A stretch of 64,000 nucleotides of DNA, taken from the NCBI GenBank assembly GCA_023418915.1, contig JAEZYU010000070.1, forward strand, positions 10,913-74,912. Direction: 5' to 3'. The notes beneath the pieces are model-generated. The model saw only the letters and a program-made list of their open reading frames with translations. It was not told the origin of the DNA and searched no databases. Below are positions 24,604 through 34,307 of this stretch, piece by piece. A program made the translations under genes and the position numbers. Positions within the stretch are counted from its first letter, which is position 1, and every line of letters starts with the position of its first letter. This stretch comes from Bacillota bacterium (GTDB taxonomy: Bacteria > Bacillota > Clostridia > Acetivibrionales > DTU013).

Positions 24604-26532
24604 ATGGGATTGAACCTGGCACAAAAAATAATCAAGGAGCATCTGGTCAGCGGTGAAATGACCGCAGGTGCTGAAATATCTATTCGGATAGACCAGACGC
24701 TTACACAGGATTCTACGGGGACGATGGCATATCTGCAATTTGAAGCTATAGGGATACCGAGAGTCAAAACAAAAAAGTCAGTGGCATATATAGATCATAA
24801 TACACTGCAGGCCGGTTTTGAAAATGCGGACGATCACAAGTATATACAGACAGTCACATCAAAGCATGGGATCTACTTTTCGAGACCCGGCAACGGTATT
24901 TGCCATCAGGTCCATCTGGAACGCTTTGGTGTACCGGGTATGACACTGCTCGGTTCAGACAGCCATACGCCTACAGGAGGCGGCATCGGCATGCTTGCGA
25001 TCGGTGCGGGCGGCCTTGATGTTGCGGTAGCGATGGGCGGCGGCGCTTATTATATGATGATGCCAAGAGTCTGCAGAGTGACGCTCAAAGGAAGTCTCAA
25101 GCCTTGGGTATCCGCCAAGGATGTCATACTTGAGGTTCTGCGTATATTGACTGTCAAGGGCGGAGTAGGCAAGGTTATCGAATATGCTGGCGACGGCATA
25201 GCATCGCTTACAGTTCCCGAGAGAGCAACGATAACAAACATGGGAGCAGAGCTTGGTGCAACCACATCGATTTTCCCCAGTGACGATGTGACAAAAGCAT
25301 TCCTGAAGGCACAGGGCAGAGAGAACGATTGGATCGAGCTGCTGCCTGACGACGACGCAGTCTATGACGAAGAGATCACAATAGACCTGGGAAGCCTTGG
25401 CCCGCTGGCGGCAAAGCCGCATAGCCCCGACAACGTTGAGACGGTAGCCGGGATCGGACAGATAAAGGTGGATCAGGTGGCGATAGGGAGCTGCACCAAT
25501 TCATCCTATATGGACATGATAAAGGTAGCAAAGATACTGAAGGGCAGGACAGTGAACCCTGGTGTGAGCCTGGTAATAGCTCCCGGTTCGAAGCAGGTAC
25601 TGACGATGCTTGCAAAGGAGGGTGTACTGGCGGATATGGTAGCAGCAGGTGCCAGGATACTTGAATCGGCCTGTGGGCCATGTATAGGCATGGGGCAGGC
25701 TCCGGCAACCAATGCAGTCTCACTTAGGACCTTCAACAGGAACTTTGAGGGAAGAAGCGGAACCAAATCTGCCGGCGTTTATCTGGTGAGCCCCGAAACT
25801 GCTGCTGCGAGCGCTGTTACAGGTGTTCTCACTGACCCGCGTACACTTGGGGATGCACCAGTGGTCAAAATGCCGGATAGTTTCTTGATAAATGACAATA
25901 TGGTACTCGCCCCCGCGCCGGAAGAAAATGATGTAGAGGTAGTCAGAGGTCCCAATATCAAACCGTTTCCACTAAACAAGGAGCTTGCTGAGAAGCTGGA
26001 GGGCACTGTGCTGATAAAGGTGGAGGACAATATTACCACCGACCATATTATGCCATCAAACGCAAAGCTGCTGCCATACAGGTCCAACATTCCATATCTT
26101 GCGGAATACTGCCTGACTCCTTGCGACCCTGAGTTTCCAAAACGTGCAAAGGAAAGCGGAGGAGGCTTCATCGTGGGCGGATCGAACTACGGACAGGGCT
26201 CGAGCCGCGAACATGCCGCATTGGCTCCGCTGCAGCTGGGCGTCAAAGGCGTACTGGCAAAATCCTTTGCAAGGATCCATATGGCAAACCTGATCAACTC
26301 AGGTATACTGCCGGTGACATTTGCGGATGAAGCGGACTATGACAGGATAAATGACGGAGATGTGCTGGTGCTAGAAAACGCAAGGGCTCAGATCGAAGCA
26401 GGCAGCGAGCTTGTGCTTACGAATAAGACATCAAATTCAATAATAAAGGTCAAAACTGCATTATCAGACAGACAGGTGGAAATAATGCTGGCCGGCGGGT
26501 TGCTGAACTATACGCGGAAACAAAGCCGGTAA
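24604..26532 (+). CDS. Aconitate hydratase
   Basis: Interconverts citrate and isocitrate through cis-aconitate with a [4Fe-4S] cluster. 642 residues, the shorter mitochondrial-like length seen in anaerobes. Cluster ligands are C297 (in GSCTNSSY) and C357/C360 (in ESACGPCIGMG). Other signatures are QDSTGTMA, LLGSDSHTPTGGG, DNITTDHIMPS and GSNYGQGSSREHAALAP of the swivel domain. Second gene of the citrate unit; isocitrate dehydrogenase is not in the window. Confidence 0.93.
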   Translation: MGLNLAQKIIKEHLVSGEMTAGAEISIRIDQTLTQDSTGTMAYLQFEAIGIPRVKTKKSVAYIDHNTLQAGFENADDHKYIQTVTSKHGIYFSRPGNGICHQVHLERFGVPGMTLLGSDSHTPTGGGIGMLAIGAGGLDVAVAMGGGAYYMMMPRVCRVTLKGSLKPWVSAKDVILEVLRILTVKGGVGKVIEYAGDGIASLTVPERATITNMGAELGATTSIFPSDDVTKAFLKAQGRENDWIELLPDDDAVYDEEITIDLGSLGPLAAKPHSPDNVETVAGIGQIKVDQVAIGSCTNSSYMDMIKVAKILKGRTVNPGVSLVIAPGSKQVLTMLAKEGVLADMVAAGARILESACGPCIGMGQAPATNAVSLRTFNRNFEGRSGTKSAGVYLVSPETAAASAVTGVLTDPRTLGDAPVVKMPDSFLINDNMVLAPAPEENDVEVVRGPNIKPFPLNKELAEKLEGTVLIKVEDNITTDHIMPSNAKLLPYRSNIPYLAEYCLTPCDPEFPKRAKESGGGFIVGGSNYGQGSSREHAALAPLQLGVKGVLAKSFARIHMANLINSGILPVTFADEADYDRINDGDVLVLENARAQIEAGSELVLTNKTSNSIIKVKTALSDRQVEIMLAGGLLNYTRKQSR

Positions 26533-26567
26533 GCCCTGTTCCGATCAAAACTGAGGAGAGGATAGTT

Positions 26568-27230
26568 TTGAAAGTAGAATTCGGAGAAAGCGATCAACAA
26601 TCCGGTTCGCTGCACGGCAGAGTTTTCAATCAGATCCGTAATGATATACTCAATGGGATATATGAACCGGGAGAAAGCCTGATTGAAACAAAGCTGTCGG
26701 AAGAGCTCGGAGTCAGCCGCACACCGATTCGTGAAGCACTCAGGCAGCTCGAGCTCGAAGGGCTCGTACAGTCAGTACCAAACAAGGGTGTGACAGTGAG
26801 GGGCGTATCGGCTCAGGACATCCAAGATATTTATACTATCAGGATGCTGATAGAAGGGCTTGCAGCAAGGTGGGCTGCCGAAAAGATAGCTCCTCATGAA
26901 TTGGAGGAGCTTAAGGAGGCGGTGGACCTGGAGGAGTTCTATACCACCAAAAGTGATTACAGCCACCTGCTCAAGCTTGATACAAGATTTCATGATATCA
27001 TATTCAAGGCCAGCAAGAGCGTGCCGCTGATGCACACTTTGAGCACCTTCCACCACTATGTCCAAAAGGCAAGGAGAGTGTCGATAAGCAGTCCGGACAG
27101 AGCGTCGGCTGTTTTGAAGGAGCACAAGGCGATACTGCAGGCCATCATCGATGGAGATGCAGAAAAAGCAGAAAAGCTGACGACCGAGCACGTAAGGAAC
27201 GCAAGCACCAATTTGTTAAAACAGGTTTAG
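26568..27230 (+). CDS. GntR-family regulator, FCD (FadR-like) subfamily
   Basis: 220 residues; TTG start with GAGGAGAGG upstream. N-terminal winged helix (about 15-80: YEPGESLIETKLSEELGVSR, TPIREALRQLELEGLV) and all-helical FCD ligand domain (about 90-215) with likely metal or carboxylate-binding residues D/H in RFHDIIFKAS and EHKAILQAI. FCD regulators typically sense organic acids. It lies 35 bases after aconitase and the operon promoter carries a matching palindrome, so feedback control by citrate or a related acid is a good inference. Confidence 0.88.
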   Translation: MKVEFGESDQQSGSLHGRVFNQIRNDILNGIYEPGESLIETKLSEELGVSRTPIREALRQLELEGLVQSVPNKGVTVRGVSAQDIQDIYTIRMLIEGLAARWAAEKIAPHELEELKEAVDLEEFYTTKSDYSHLLKLDTRFHDIIFKASKSVPLMHTLSTFHHYVQKARRVSISSPDRASAVLKEHKAILQAIIDGDAEKAEKLTTEHVRNASTNLLKQV

Positions 27231-27373
27231 AAAGACTGGCGGGAACCATCAGCATTTACCAAATAGATGAGACCAGGTTTCTGCCGGATGTATATATGTT
27301 TGACAATAAGCAATAGAAATGAAATGAAGCCGGACACTTCTGCATCAGGCAGAGGCATCCGGCTGCAATAAAA

Positions 27374-27400
27374 AAGCATCTCGCATATTACGAGATGCTT
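27374..27400 (-). terminator. Terminator for tRNA-Glu
   Basis: Perfect 10-bp stem AAGCATCTCG / CGAGATGCTT (27374-27383, 27391-27400). On the minus strand it is followed by TTTTTT, so it ends the tRNA transcript. A second GC-rich hairpin (AGCCGGA...TCCGGCT) just upstream at about 27329-27363 may serve the GntR gene. Confidence 0.8.
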
Positions 27401-27437
27401 TAAAAGGTTGATTATGCCGTCGGCGACGGATAATCTT

Positions 27438-27512
27438 TGGTGACCCATAGGGGACTCGAACCCCTGTTACCGCCGTGAGAGGGCGGTGTCTTAACCGCTT
27501 GACCAATGGGCC
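27438..27512 (-). tRNA. tRNA-Glu (CUC)
   Basis: 75 nt on the minus strand including an encoded CCA end. The acceptor stem GGCCCAT pairs with ATGGGTC. The anticodon arm is CCGCC-CTCTCAC-GGCGG with anticodon CTC, and the T arm AGGGG-TTCGAGT-CCCCT is normal. It matches the clostridial tRNA-Glu pattern. Confidence 0.95.
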
Positions 27513-27774
27513 ATTCTTCTACTGCAAGAGATATTATAACATGGTAAAGCTCTGAATACAATAGCTAAAAATATTACAAAAGATTTTAGTTAAGGCATAT
27601 CGCAAACGGATTGCATAAGTAAATTCCACTTCAACTATAATTATCGACCCAATAACAGGTTGCATTTCCATACTGCTACTTTCCATTCATTAATATTCGA
27701 TGACATTCTACATATAATCTTCTAAATCAGCAATTTTTGTGGTAGAATTAACACAGCGATAAGGGGGTCTTGCT

Positions 27775-29718
27775 TTGGCTAAGCAAAAAAAACGAGAACA
27801 AAATCGAAAAGAACCTGATAATACTAAGAATTCAGTTGATATAAATAGCAAACCAAATAAAAGATCAACGTACAACAAAGCAAAGAAATATAGTAAGCGA
27901 AAATCAAAGTATGACAGTATACTAGAACAAAAGCATGAGACTTATATGTCTATTCCGCTTGTTCTTATTGCGGCTGTCGTACCATTGATCGTTTTTGTCA
28001 GAAAGGTTGTACTCAATGACCCGGGAAACATGTACTGGGATGGCACTAGCGAGCATTTTGACATATTTATCTATTACAAGATGGTTTATCTTCTGATTTT
28101 TACTGTTGCAGGAGGTCTTCTTTATCTTTGCTTACGCAAAAGCAATCCTTTTGACAGGAGCAGATATCCTTATTATATACCAATAGGTGTTTACTGCCTG
28201 ATGACCCTGTTGTCTGCTGTATCATCTGAACACCGGCATGTGGCCTTCTTCGGGATACTTGAAAGATACGAAGGAGCGTTGGTCCTGATAGGTTATGCTG
28301 TTATCTTGTTTTTAGTGATGAATGTCTTTAAGCAAGAAAAAACAGTCAAAATGTTATTCGGATGTCTGCTGACCTCAGCTGCTGTCATTTCCATAATTGG
28401 AGTTTTCCAATATTTCGGCATGGATCTGTTCCAGAACAGTTCATTCCAGAGGCTCATAACACCACTATCATTGGCGAATGAAGCAGGTAAGTTTGCTCTG
28501 CGGGTAAATGAGCGTACCATATTTTCTACGCTATATAACCCTAATTATGTGGGCAGCTATATGGCAATGGTAATGCCGGTTATTATAGTGCTGATTATCT
28601 GGGCTAAAAAAACAGCCCATAAGCTGATTTTGGCAGCATTACTTGCTCTGACCATAGTCAACTGGATAGGCTGTGATTCACGTGCGGGCTTGGTCGGTGC
28701 AGCGTTGGCATTTTTGGTTTTGATGATCCTGTACAGAAGGAAGATATGGCAGCGCAAATGGATAGCTTTAGCTGTGGTTGTAGTGGTTGTGGGAGGTTTG
28801 GCTGTATTCAACTTCACTACTAACGGTTCAATAGTCAATCGTGTCACTCGTATGCTTACGCTGGAAGGCAAGGAAGATAATGATGAGGTTATGGCCGACC
28901 TGCATAAAAGGCTGGCTGGATTGACTGATGTTAGAATGGACGATGAAAAAGCAGAGATAGTCACCGAACATGGCACTTTGTGCATCACATTGTATGACGG
29001 AACATTGGGTGTATATGATGAAAACGGAAAGGAAGTTGCATCAGATTACGAAAACAACGTCGCCAGGATTACTGATGAGCGTTTTGATAATATTCGCCTT
29101 AGCATAAAGCCTGAGGAAGGCATGATACTAGTCAACTATAACGATTATGAGCTGATGGATATAATCTTGACAAATATAGGCTTAAGAAGCACCTCGAACA
29201 GATGGATGATATACAGGGATGGACGCAATATAGAATCCTATGGCTTTGAGGGAATGGAAGCCTTCGGCTCAAACAGGGGTTACATCTGGTCAAGGACACT
29301 GCCATTATTGAAGGATACTATATTTATCGGAAAAGGGCCTGACACCTTCGCACTATATTTTCCTCAGTATGACTTTTTGAATAAGCTAAAGCTATATCAA
29401 ACTGGATCGATATTTGTCGACAAGGCACACAACATGTATCTGCAGACAGCGCTGCAGACCGGTTTACTATCGTTGCTGGCGATGCTTGTGCTCTTTGCAA
29501 TGTATGTTGTATCCAGCATAAAGGCATACTGGAAATCAGACTTCAGCAGCTTCCTGTCTGCAGCCGGAGCAGCTTGCTTTGCATCATTCTGCGGGTACGC
29601 CGCAGCAGGGTTGTTCAACGACAGCACCATAGCTGTAGCACCGGTATTCTGGGTACTTATGGGGCTTGGGATTGGGATAAATTTGTTGCTATACCAGGAG
29701 AAAATGAAAAATGCTTGA
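27775..29718 (+). CDS. O-antigen ligase/polymerase-like membrane protein
   Basis: 647 residues; TTG start with AAGGGGGT upstream. A very basic N-terminal 45 residues precede about ten membrane helices with the Wzy_C/O-antigen-ligase pattern: FLVLMILYRRK, SRAGLVGAALAF, and late LLAMLVLFAMYV and AAGLFNDSTIAVAPVFWVLM. A large extracytoplasmic loop (about 355-530) has alternating beta-like segments and ends in FIGKGPDTFALYFPQYDF, the typical G-x-G-x-x-x-F motif of these proteins. Likely polymerises or ligates the glycan made by this locus. First gene of the polysaccharide region; weak extended -10 (TGGTAGAAT) about 25 bases upstream. Confidence 0.8.
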   Translation: MAKQKKREQNRKEPDNTKNSVDINSKPNKRSTYNKAKKYSKRKSKYDSILEQKHETYMSIPLVLIAAVVPLIVFVRKVVLNDPGNMYWDGTSEHFDIFIYYKMVYLLIFTVAGGLLYLCLRKSNPFDRSRYPYYIPIGVYCLMTLLSAVSSEHRHVAFFGILERYEGALVLIGYAVILFLVMNVFKQEKTVKMLFGCLLTSAAVISIIGVFQYFGMDLFQNSSFQRLITPLSLANEAGKFALRVNERTIFSTLYNPNYVGSYMAMVMPVIIVLIIWAKKTAHKLILAALLALTIVNWIGCDSRAGLVGAALAFLVLMILYRRKIWQRKWIALAVVVVVVGGLAVFNFTTNGSIVNRVTRMLTLEGKEDNDEVMADLHKRLAGLTDVRMDDEKAEIVTEHGTLCITLYDGTLGVYDENGKEVASDYENNVARITDERFDNIRLSIKPEEGMILVNYNDYELMDIILTNIGLRSTSNRWMIYRDGRNIESYGFEGMEAFGSNRGYIWSRTLPLLKDTIFIGKGPDTFALYFPQYDFLNKLKLYQTGSIFVDKAHNMYLQTALQTGLLSLLAMLVLFAMYVVSSIKAYWKSDFSSFLSAAGAACFASFCGYAAAGLFNDSTIAVAPVFWVLMGLGIGINLLLYQEKMKNA

Positions 29719-29801
29719 TATAGCTAAGTACTGCACTATTTTTATGCCAGGGTTTAAATGGTTTGTGATAGTTAAGTAGCAAGATGGAGAGGGATCATGC
29801 A

Positions 29802-30746
29802 ATGATCACAATACTGATGGCAGTATATAATGGCGAGAAATATCTTACAGATCAAATAGAATCTATATTAGCACAAACAGTAGGAGAATGGAAGCTTGTC
29901 ATTCAGGATGATTGCTCATCTGATAATACAGTATGCATCGCAAGGAGATATGCAGATAGATACCCAGATAAAATAGTCATTTTACAAAGAGATATGCCTT
30001 CCGGCTCAGCAAAAGCCAATTTCTTCAGTATGATAGAATATGCGGATACCGATTATATAATGACCTGTGATCAGGATGATATTTGGTTTCCTGATAAAAT
30101 TGAAATTACTTTAAAGAAAATGCTAGAGCTTGAGAAAAAAGTCGGAGTTGATTTACCAGTATTGGTTCATACGGATTTGATGGTAGTAGACAGTCATATG
30201 AATGTTTTGTGCAAGTCTTTGTTTAAATATGAAAACCTTGATAAGCGTAAGGATAAGCTAAATAATTTATTGATCCAAAACATTGTCACTGGATGTACTG
30301 TAATGGCAAACCGTGTGTTGATAGAAAAAATAAACAGCAATAAAGAGCCGGACAACGCTATTATGCACGATTGGTGGTTCGCTTTGATAGCAGCTGCGTT
30401 TGGGTGTCTGGGATTTGTTGATGTGCCGACCGTAAAGTACAGACAGCATAGGAATAATGAAGTTGGAGCAAAGGAAATAAGAAGCCTGTCATATATAGTA
30501 AACAAGGCAGGGCTAGTAATACATTCGCCCCTAAGTGTTAAATCATTATTATCTGCAACATATGCCCAAGCAGAGTGTTTTATTGACATATTCAAGAATG
30601 AACTGACTGATGACAAGCTGCGTATATTATCTGCTTATGCATCAATCGCTCACAGCAGTAAAACAAAGAGGCTCAAGATCATATCCAAATATAACTTTTG
30701 GAAGAATGGTGCATTAAGAAAGATAGGACAAATCCTTCTGACATGA
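29802..30746 (+). CDS. GT2-family glycosyltransferase (rhamnosyltransferase-like)
   Basis: 314 residues from the ATG at 29802 (AGAGGG eight bases upstream); the frame's first ATG at 29784 has no site. GT-A fold motifs are ITILMAVYNGEKYL at the N-terminus, VIQDDCSSDNT, and the DxD-like CDQDDIWFPDKI for metal-nucleotide binding. A C-terminal HDWWFALIAAAFG segment is common in dTDP-rhamnose transferases. It precedes the rhamnose genes, which fits a rhamnosyl donor, but the acceptor is unknown. Confidence 0.82.
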   Translation: MITILMAVYNGEKYLTDQIESILAQTVGEWKLVIQDDCSSDNTVCIARRYADRYPDKIVILQRDMPSGSAKANFFSMIEYADTDYIMTCDQDDIWFPDKIEITLKKMLELEKKVGVDLPVLVHTDLMVVDSHMNVLCKSLFKYENLDKRKDKLNNLLIQNIVTGCTVMANRVLIEKINSNKEPDNAIMHDWWFALIAAAFGCLGFVDVPTVKYRQHRNNEVGAKEIRSLSYIVNKAGLVIHSPLSVKSLLSATYAQAECFIDIFKNELTDDKLRILSAYASIAHSSKTKRLKIISKYNFWKNGALRKIGQILLT

Positions 30747-30814
30747 GTGTAAAAACTAAAAAGAAAATGCTGCAAAATGAGAATAGAGTAGCCGTAGCTG
30801 GAAGAGTATTAAAA

Positions 30815-30843
30815 TTGTATTAGTACTTTTAATATGCTATAAT
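30815..30843 (+). promoter_or_regulatory. Predicted sigma-A promoter for the dTDP-rhamnose operon
   Basis: TTGTAT (30815-30820), 17-base spacer, consensus TATAAT (30838-30843), about 52 bases upstream of rfbA. Confidence 0.65.
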
Positions 30844-30895
30844 ATGCAGAAATACGACGTTTTACTTCATATTATGACTTTAAGGGGGAGATGAT

Positions 30896-31774
30896 TTGAA
30901 AGGCATTGTATTAGCGGGAGGAAGCGGTACAAGACTGTATCCTTTAACAATGGTCACCTCAAAACAATTACTGCCTGTATATGATAAACCTATGATTTAC
31001 TATCCCCTTTCAATAATGATGCTGGCGGGCATACAGGATATTCTTATAATATCGACACCACAAGATCTTCCTAATTTTAAGCGACTTTTACACGACGGCT
31101 CAGATTACGGTATCCACCTGTCATATAAGGAACAGCCATCACCAGATGGACTGGCACAGGCTTTTATATTGGGTGAGGAATTTATTGACGGGGATTCATG
31201 CGCAATGATACTCGGGGACAACATTTTTTATGGAAGCGGGTTGGTCAAGCATTTGCGAAATGCTGCGCAGCAGGTGAGCGGTGCTACCGTATTCGGATAT
31301 TATGTAGAAGATCCGGAACGCTTCGGAATTGTGGAATTAGATAAAAATGGGAAAGCTGTCTCACTTGAAGAAAAACCATCAAGACCCAAATCGAATTATG
31401 CAGTAACCGGACTGTACTTTTATGACAATAAAGTTTGTGAATATGCAAAGAGCCTGCGGCCGTCCGCCAGAGGTGAACTTGAGATTACAGACCTGAATCG
31501 GATATATATGGAACAGGGAACACTTGAAGTTATAACATTAGGGCGCGGTTATGCGTGGCTTGATACCGGCACTGTTGATTCGCTTTCCGAAGCCACAGAG
31601 TTTGTAAAGGTAGTAGAAACACGCCAAGGCGTTAAGATATCGGCACTGGAGGAGATTGCCTGGAGGAACGGATGGATAAGCAGAGAGAAGTTGCTGGAAT
31701 CTGCATGTAAATTCGGTAAGTCATCTTATGGACAGCACTTGAGGGCAGTTGCAGAAGGCAGGATTTTATATTAG
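30896..31774 (+). CDS. rfbA: Glucose-1-phosphate thymidylyltransferase
   Basis: dTTP + glucose-1-phosphate to dTDP-glucose + PPi, first step of dTDP-L-rhamnose synthesis. 292 residues with nucleotide-binding LAGGSGTRLYPLT (about 6-18), KQLLPVYDKPMIYYPLS and ILGDNIFYG. TTG start with AAGGGGGAGATGAT upstream. First gene of the rfbACBD set. Confidence 0.95.
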   Translation: MKGIVLAGGSGTRLYPLTMVTSKQLLPVYDKPMIYYPLSIMMLAGIQDILIISTPQDLPNFKRLLHDGSDYGIHLSYKEQPSPDGLAQAFILGEEFIDGDSCAMILGDNIFYGSGLVKHLRNAAQQVSGATVFGYYVEDPERFGIVELDKNGKAVSLEEKPSRPKSNYAVTGLYFYDNKVCEYAKSLRPSARGELEITDLNRIYMEQGTLEVITLGRGYAWLDTGTVDSLSEATEFVKVVETRQGVKISALEEIAWRNGWISREKLLESACKFGKSSYGQHLRAVAEGRILY

Positions 31775-31818
31775 TGCAGGTCGTTTGTCAAAGAATAATT
31801 TGTTAAAGGGAGTCAGAT

Positions 31819-32382
31819 ATGAATGTTATAAAAACAGATATTCTTGATGTATATATATTGGAGCCTAAGGTCTATGGCGACCACCGAGGATGGTTCATTG
31901 AATCGTGGTCACAGAAAAAGATGGAGGCGGCTGGATTATACTATAGTTTTGTACAGGATAACCATTCATACTCAGCAAAAAAAGGGACACTCCGAGGCCT
32001 ACATTTTCAAAAGGGAGACGCTGCACAGGCAAAACTTGTACGCTGTGCGAGAGGTGCAGTGCTTGATGTTGCAGTGGATCTGAGGAAGGGCTCACCAACC
32101 TATTTGAAATGGGTGGCAGTTGAGCTTTCGGCCGAAAACAAACGGCAGCTATTGATACCACGAGGTTTTGCCCACGGCTTTCTTACATTGACTGAGGATG
32201 TGGAGTTCCTTTATAAGGAAGATAATCCATATAGTCCCGAAACCGACAGGAGCATTATTTGGAGCGATCCGGATATAGGTATCGATTGGGGCGTTGAAAA
32301 CCCTACTTTGTCAGAGAAGGACCAACGGGCTCCCAGATTCATTGATTGTGATGCAGATTTTATATATGAGGTGAAGATATGA
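31819..32382 (+). CDS. rfbC: dTDP-4-dehydrorhamnose 3,5-epimerase
   Basis: 187 residues, cupin-like RmlC fold. Motifs DHRGWFIESW, QDNHSYSAKKGTLRGLHFQK with the catalytic His of LRGLHFQ, and IPRGFAHGFLTL. Converts dTDP-4-keto-6-deoxyglucose to dTDP-4-keto-L-rhamnose. Its stop overlaps the rfbB start by 4 bases. Confidence 0.95.
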   Translation: MNVIKTDILDVYILEPKVYGDHRGWFIESWSQKKMEAAGLYYSFVQDNHSYSAKKGTLRGLHFQKGDAAQAKLVRCARGAVLDVAVDLRKGSPTYLKWVAVELSAENKRQLLIPRGFAHGFLTLTEDVEFLYKEDNPYSPETDRSIIWSDPDIGIDWGVENPTLSEKDQRAPRFIDCDADFIYEVKI

Positions 32383-33413
32383 AAATTATAGTTACAGGCG
32401 GGGCAGGGTTTATCGGCAGCAATTTCATTTACTATATGCTGAGGAAATATAATGATTACAGTATAATCTGCCTTGATGCACTGACCTATGCAGGTAATCT
32501 GGAAACACTTGCAGATGCAATGCGTGATCCTCGTTTCAGATTTGTGAAGGGTGATATTGCAGACCGCAAAGCAGTCTATGAGTTATTTGAGCAGGAGCAG
32601 CCTGATGTTGTCGTAAACTTTGCAGCCGAAAGCCATGTGGACAGGTCGATCGAGAATCCAGGACTTTTTTTGCAAACTAATATTGTAGGAACAGGTGTAC
32701 TGCTCGACGCTTGCAGAAAGTATGGAATAAAGCGTTATCATCAGGTTTCAACTGACGAAGTCTACGGGGATCTGCCATTGGACAGGCCTGACTTATTTTT
32801 TACAGAGGAAACGCCGATCCATACATCAAGCCCGTATTCTTCATCGAAGGCAGCTGCTGATTTGTTGGTTTTATCATATTATCGAACATTCAAGGTGCCT
32901 GTTACGATTTCTAGATGCTCAAACAACTACGGGCCGTATCATTTTCCTGAGAAGCTGATACCGCTAATGATAGCCAATGCCATGTACAACAAGCCTCTGC
33001 CGGTTTACGGCAAAGGAGAAAACATACGGGACTGGCTTTATGTGGAGGATCACTGCTCGGCTATAGACCTGATCATTCACAATGGCCGCGAAGGGGAGAC
33101 ATATAATGTAGGCGGACACAATGAGCGTACCAATCTGGAGGTTGTAAAAACCATACTGCGTGAATTGAATAAGCCTGAGAGCTTGATTTCATTTGTGTCT
33201 GACCGGCCTGGGCATGATTTGCGCTATGCCATTGACCCGTCAAAGATACATCGTGAGCTGGGTTGGCTGCCGGAGACTGCTTTCGATGAGGGCATAAAAA
33301 GGACAATAGAATGGTATCTTGACAATAAACCCTGGTGGGAGCATATTATCAATGGTGAGTATAAGGATTACTATGATCGGATGTATGGGGATCGTGCATC
33401 TATTATAGCTTAA
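32379..33413 (+). CDS. rfbB: dTDP-glucose 4,6-dehydratase
   Basis: 344 residues, extended SDR. NAD motif GGAGFIGSNF (7-16), catalytic VSTDEVYGDLP (T-D-E) and YSSSKAA (Y-x-x-x-K), substrate motif FAAESHVDRSI and SRCSNNYGPYHFPEKLIP. Converts dTDP-glucose to dTDP-4-keto-6-deoxyglucose. Translationally coupled to rfbC. Confidence 0.96.
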   Translation: MKIIVTGGAGFIGSNFIYYMLRKYNDYSIICLDALTYAGNLETLADAMRDPRFRFVKGDIADRKAVYELFEQEQPDVVVNFAAESHVDRSIENPGLFLQTNIVGTGVLLDACRKYGIKRYHQVSTDEVYGDLPLDRPDLFFTEETPIHTSSPYSSSKAAADLLVLSYYRTFKVPVTISRCSNNYGPYHFPEKLIPLMIANAMYNKPLPVYGKGENIRDWLYVEDHCSAIDLIIHNGREGETYNVGGHNERTNLEVVKTILRELNKPESLISFVSDRPGHDLRYAIDPSKIHRELGWLPETAFDEGIKRTIEWYLDNKPWWEHIINGEYKDYYDRMYGDRASIIA

Positions 33414-33461
33414 GCAAACCATTATTAGATAATTAGTTATTAGCGAAAGGGAAATTGCCAA

Positions 33462-34307
33462 ATGAAGGTACTTGTTACAGGTGTAAAGGGACAGCTTGGG
33501 CATGATGTAGTGAAAGAACTGCACTTACGAGGTATAGAGTGTATAGGTGTTGATATAGAGGAATTTGACGTAACAGATGCAAAGGCAGTGGCCGCTTTTA
33601 TTTCAGATTATAGGCCGGATGTTGTGATGCACTGTGCAGCTTATACAGCAGTAGATAAAGCAGAGGAGAATCCTGAGCTATGCAGGGCTGTTAATGCTAA
33701 AGGTACTAGAAACATCGCATTAGTATGCAAAAAAATCGATGCAAAAATGATTTACATTAGCACTGATTATGTATTCACAGGATCTGGAGATAGAGAATAT
33801 GAGGTTGACGACCCAACAGGGCCTCTCGGTATATACGGGCATACGAAGCTTGAAGGTGAGATTGCTGTCAGAGAACTAATGGACAAGTATTTTATAGTTC
33901 GCATATCATGGGTGTTTGGTAAAAATGGGAATAATTTTGTAAAGACGATGTTAAGATTGGGAAAGGAACGAAGTGAAGTGAATGTAGTATGTGACCAGAT
34001 AGGTTCACCGACATATACGGCGGATCTGGCTCCATTGCTCTGCGATATGATGGTCACTGAAAAATATGGGGTATATCATGCGACTAACGAAGGATATTGC
34101 TCATGGGCTGAGTTTGCACAGGAAATATTCAAACAGGCAGGTTATAGAGTAAAGGTAAATCATATACCAACGTCGGAATACCCCACAAGGGCAAAGAGAC
34201 CGTTAAACTCAAGGATGAGTAAGAGAAGTCTGGATGAGGCCGGGTTAAGGCGTTTGCCAAATTGGAAGGATGCGGTGGGAAGATATTTAGGAGAAATAGA
34301 GGCATGA
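33462..34307 (+). CDS. rfbD: dTDP-4-dehydrorhamnose reductase
   Basis: 281 residues, NAD(P)-dependent SDR: VTGVKGQLGHDV at the N-terminus, STDYVFTG, catalytic YGHTKLEGE (Y-x-x-x-K) and RISWVFGKNGNNFV. Last step to dTDP-L-rhamnose. Its stop overlaps the start of the exporter permease by 4 bases, tying rhamnose supply to export. Confidence 0.95.
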   Translation: MKVLVTGVKGQLGHDVVKELHLRGIECIGVDIEEFDVTDAKAVAAFISDYRPDVVMHCAAYTAVDKAEENPELCRAVNAKGTRNIALVCKKIDAKMIYISTDYVFTGSGDREYEVDDPTGPLGIYGHTKLEGEIAVRELMDKYFIVRISWVFGKNGNNFVKTMLRLGKERSEVNVVCDQIGSPTYTADLAPLLCDMMVTEKYGVYHATNEGYCSWAEFAQEIFKQAGYRVKVNHIPTSEYPTRAKRPLNSRMSKRSLDEAGLRRLPNWKDAVGRYLGEIEA

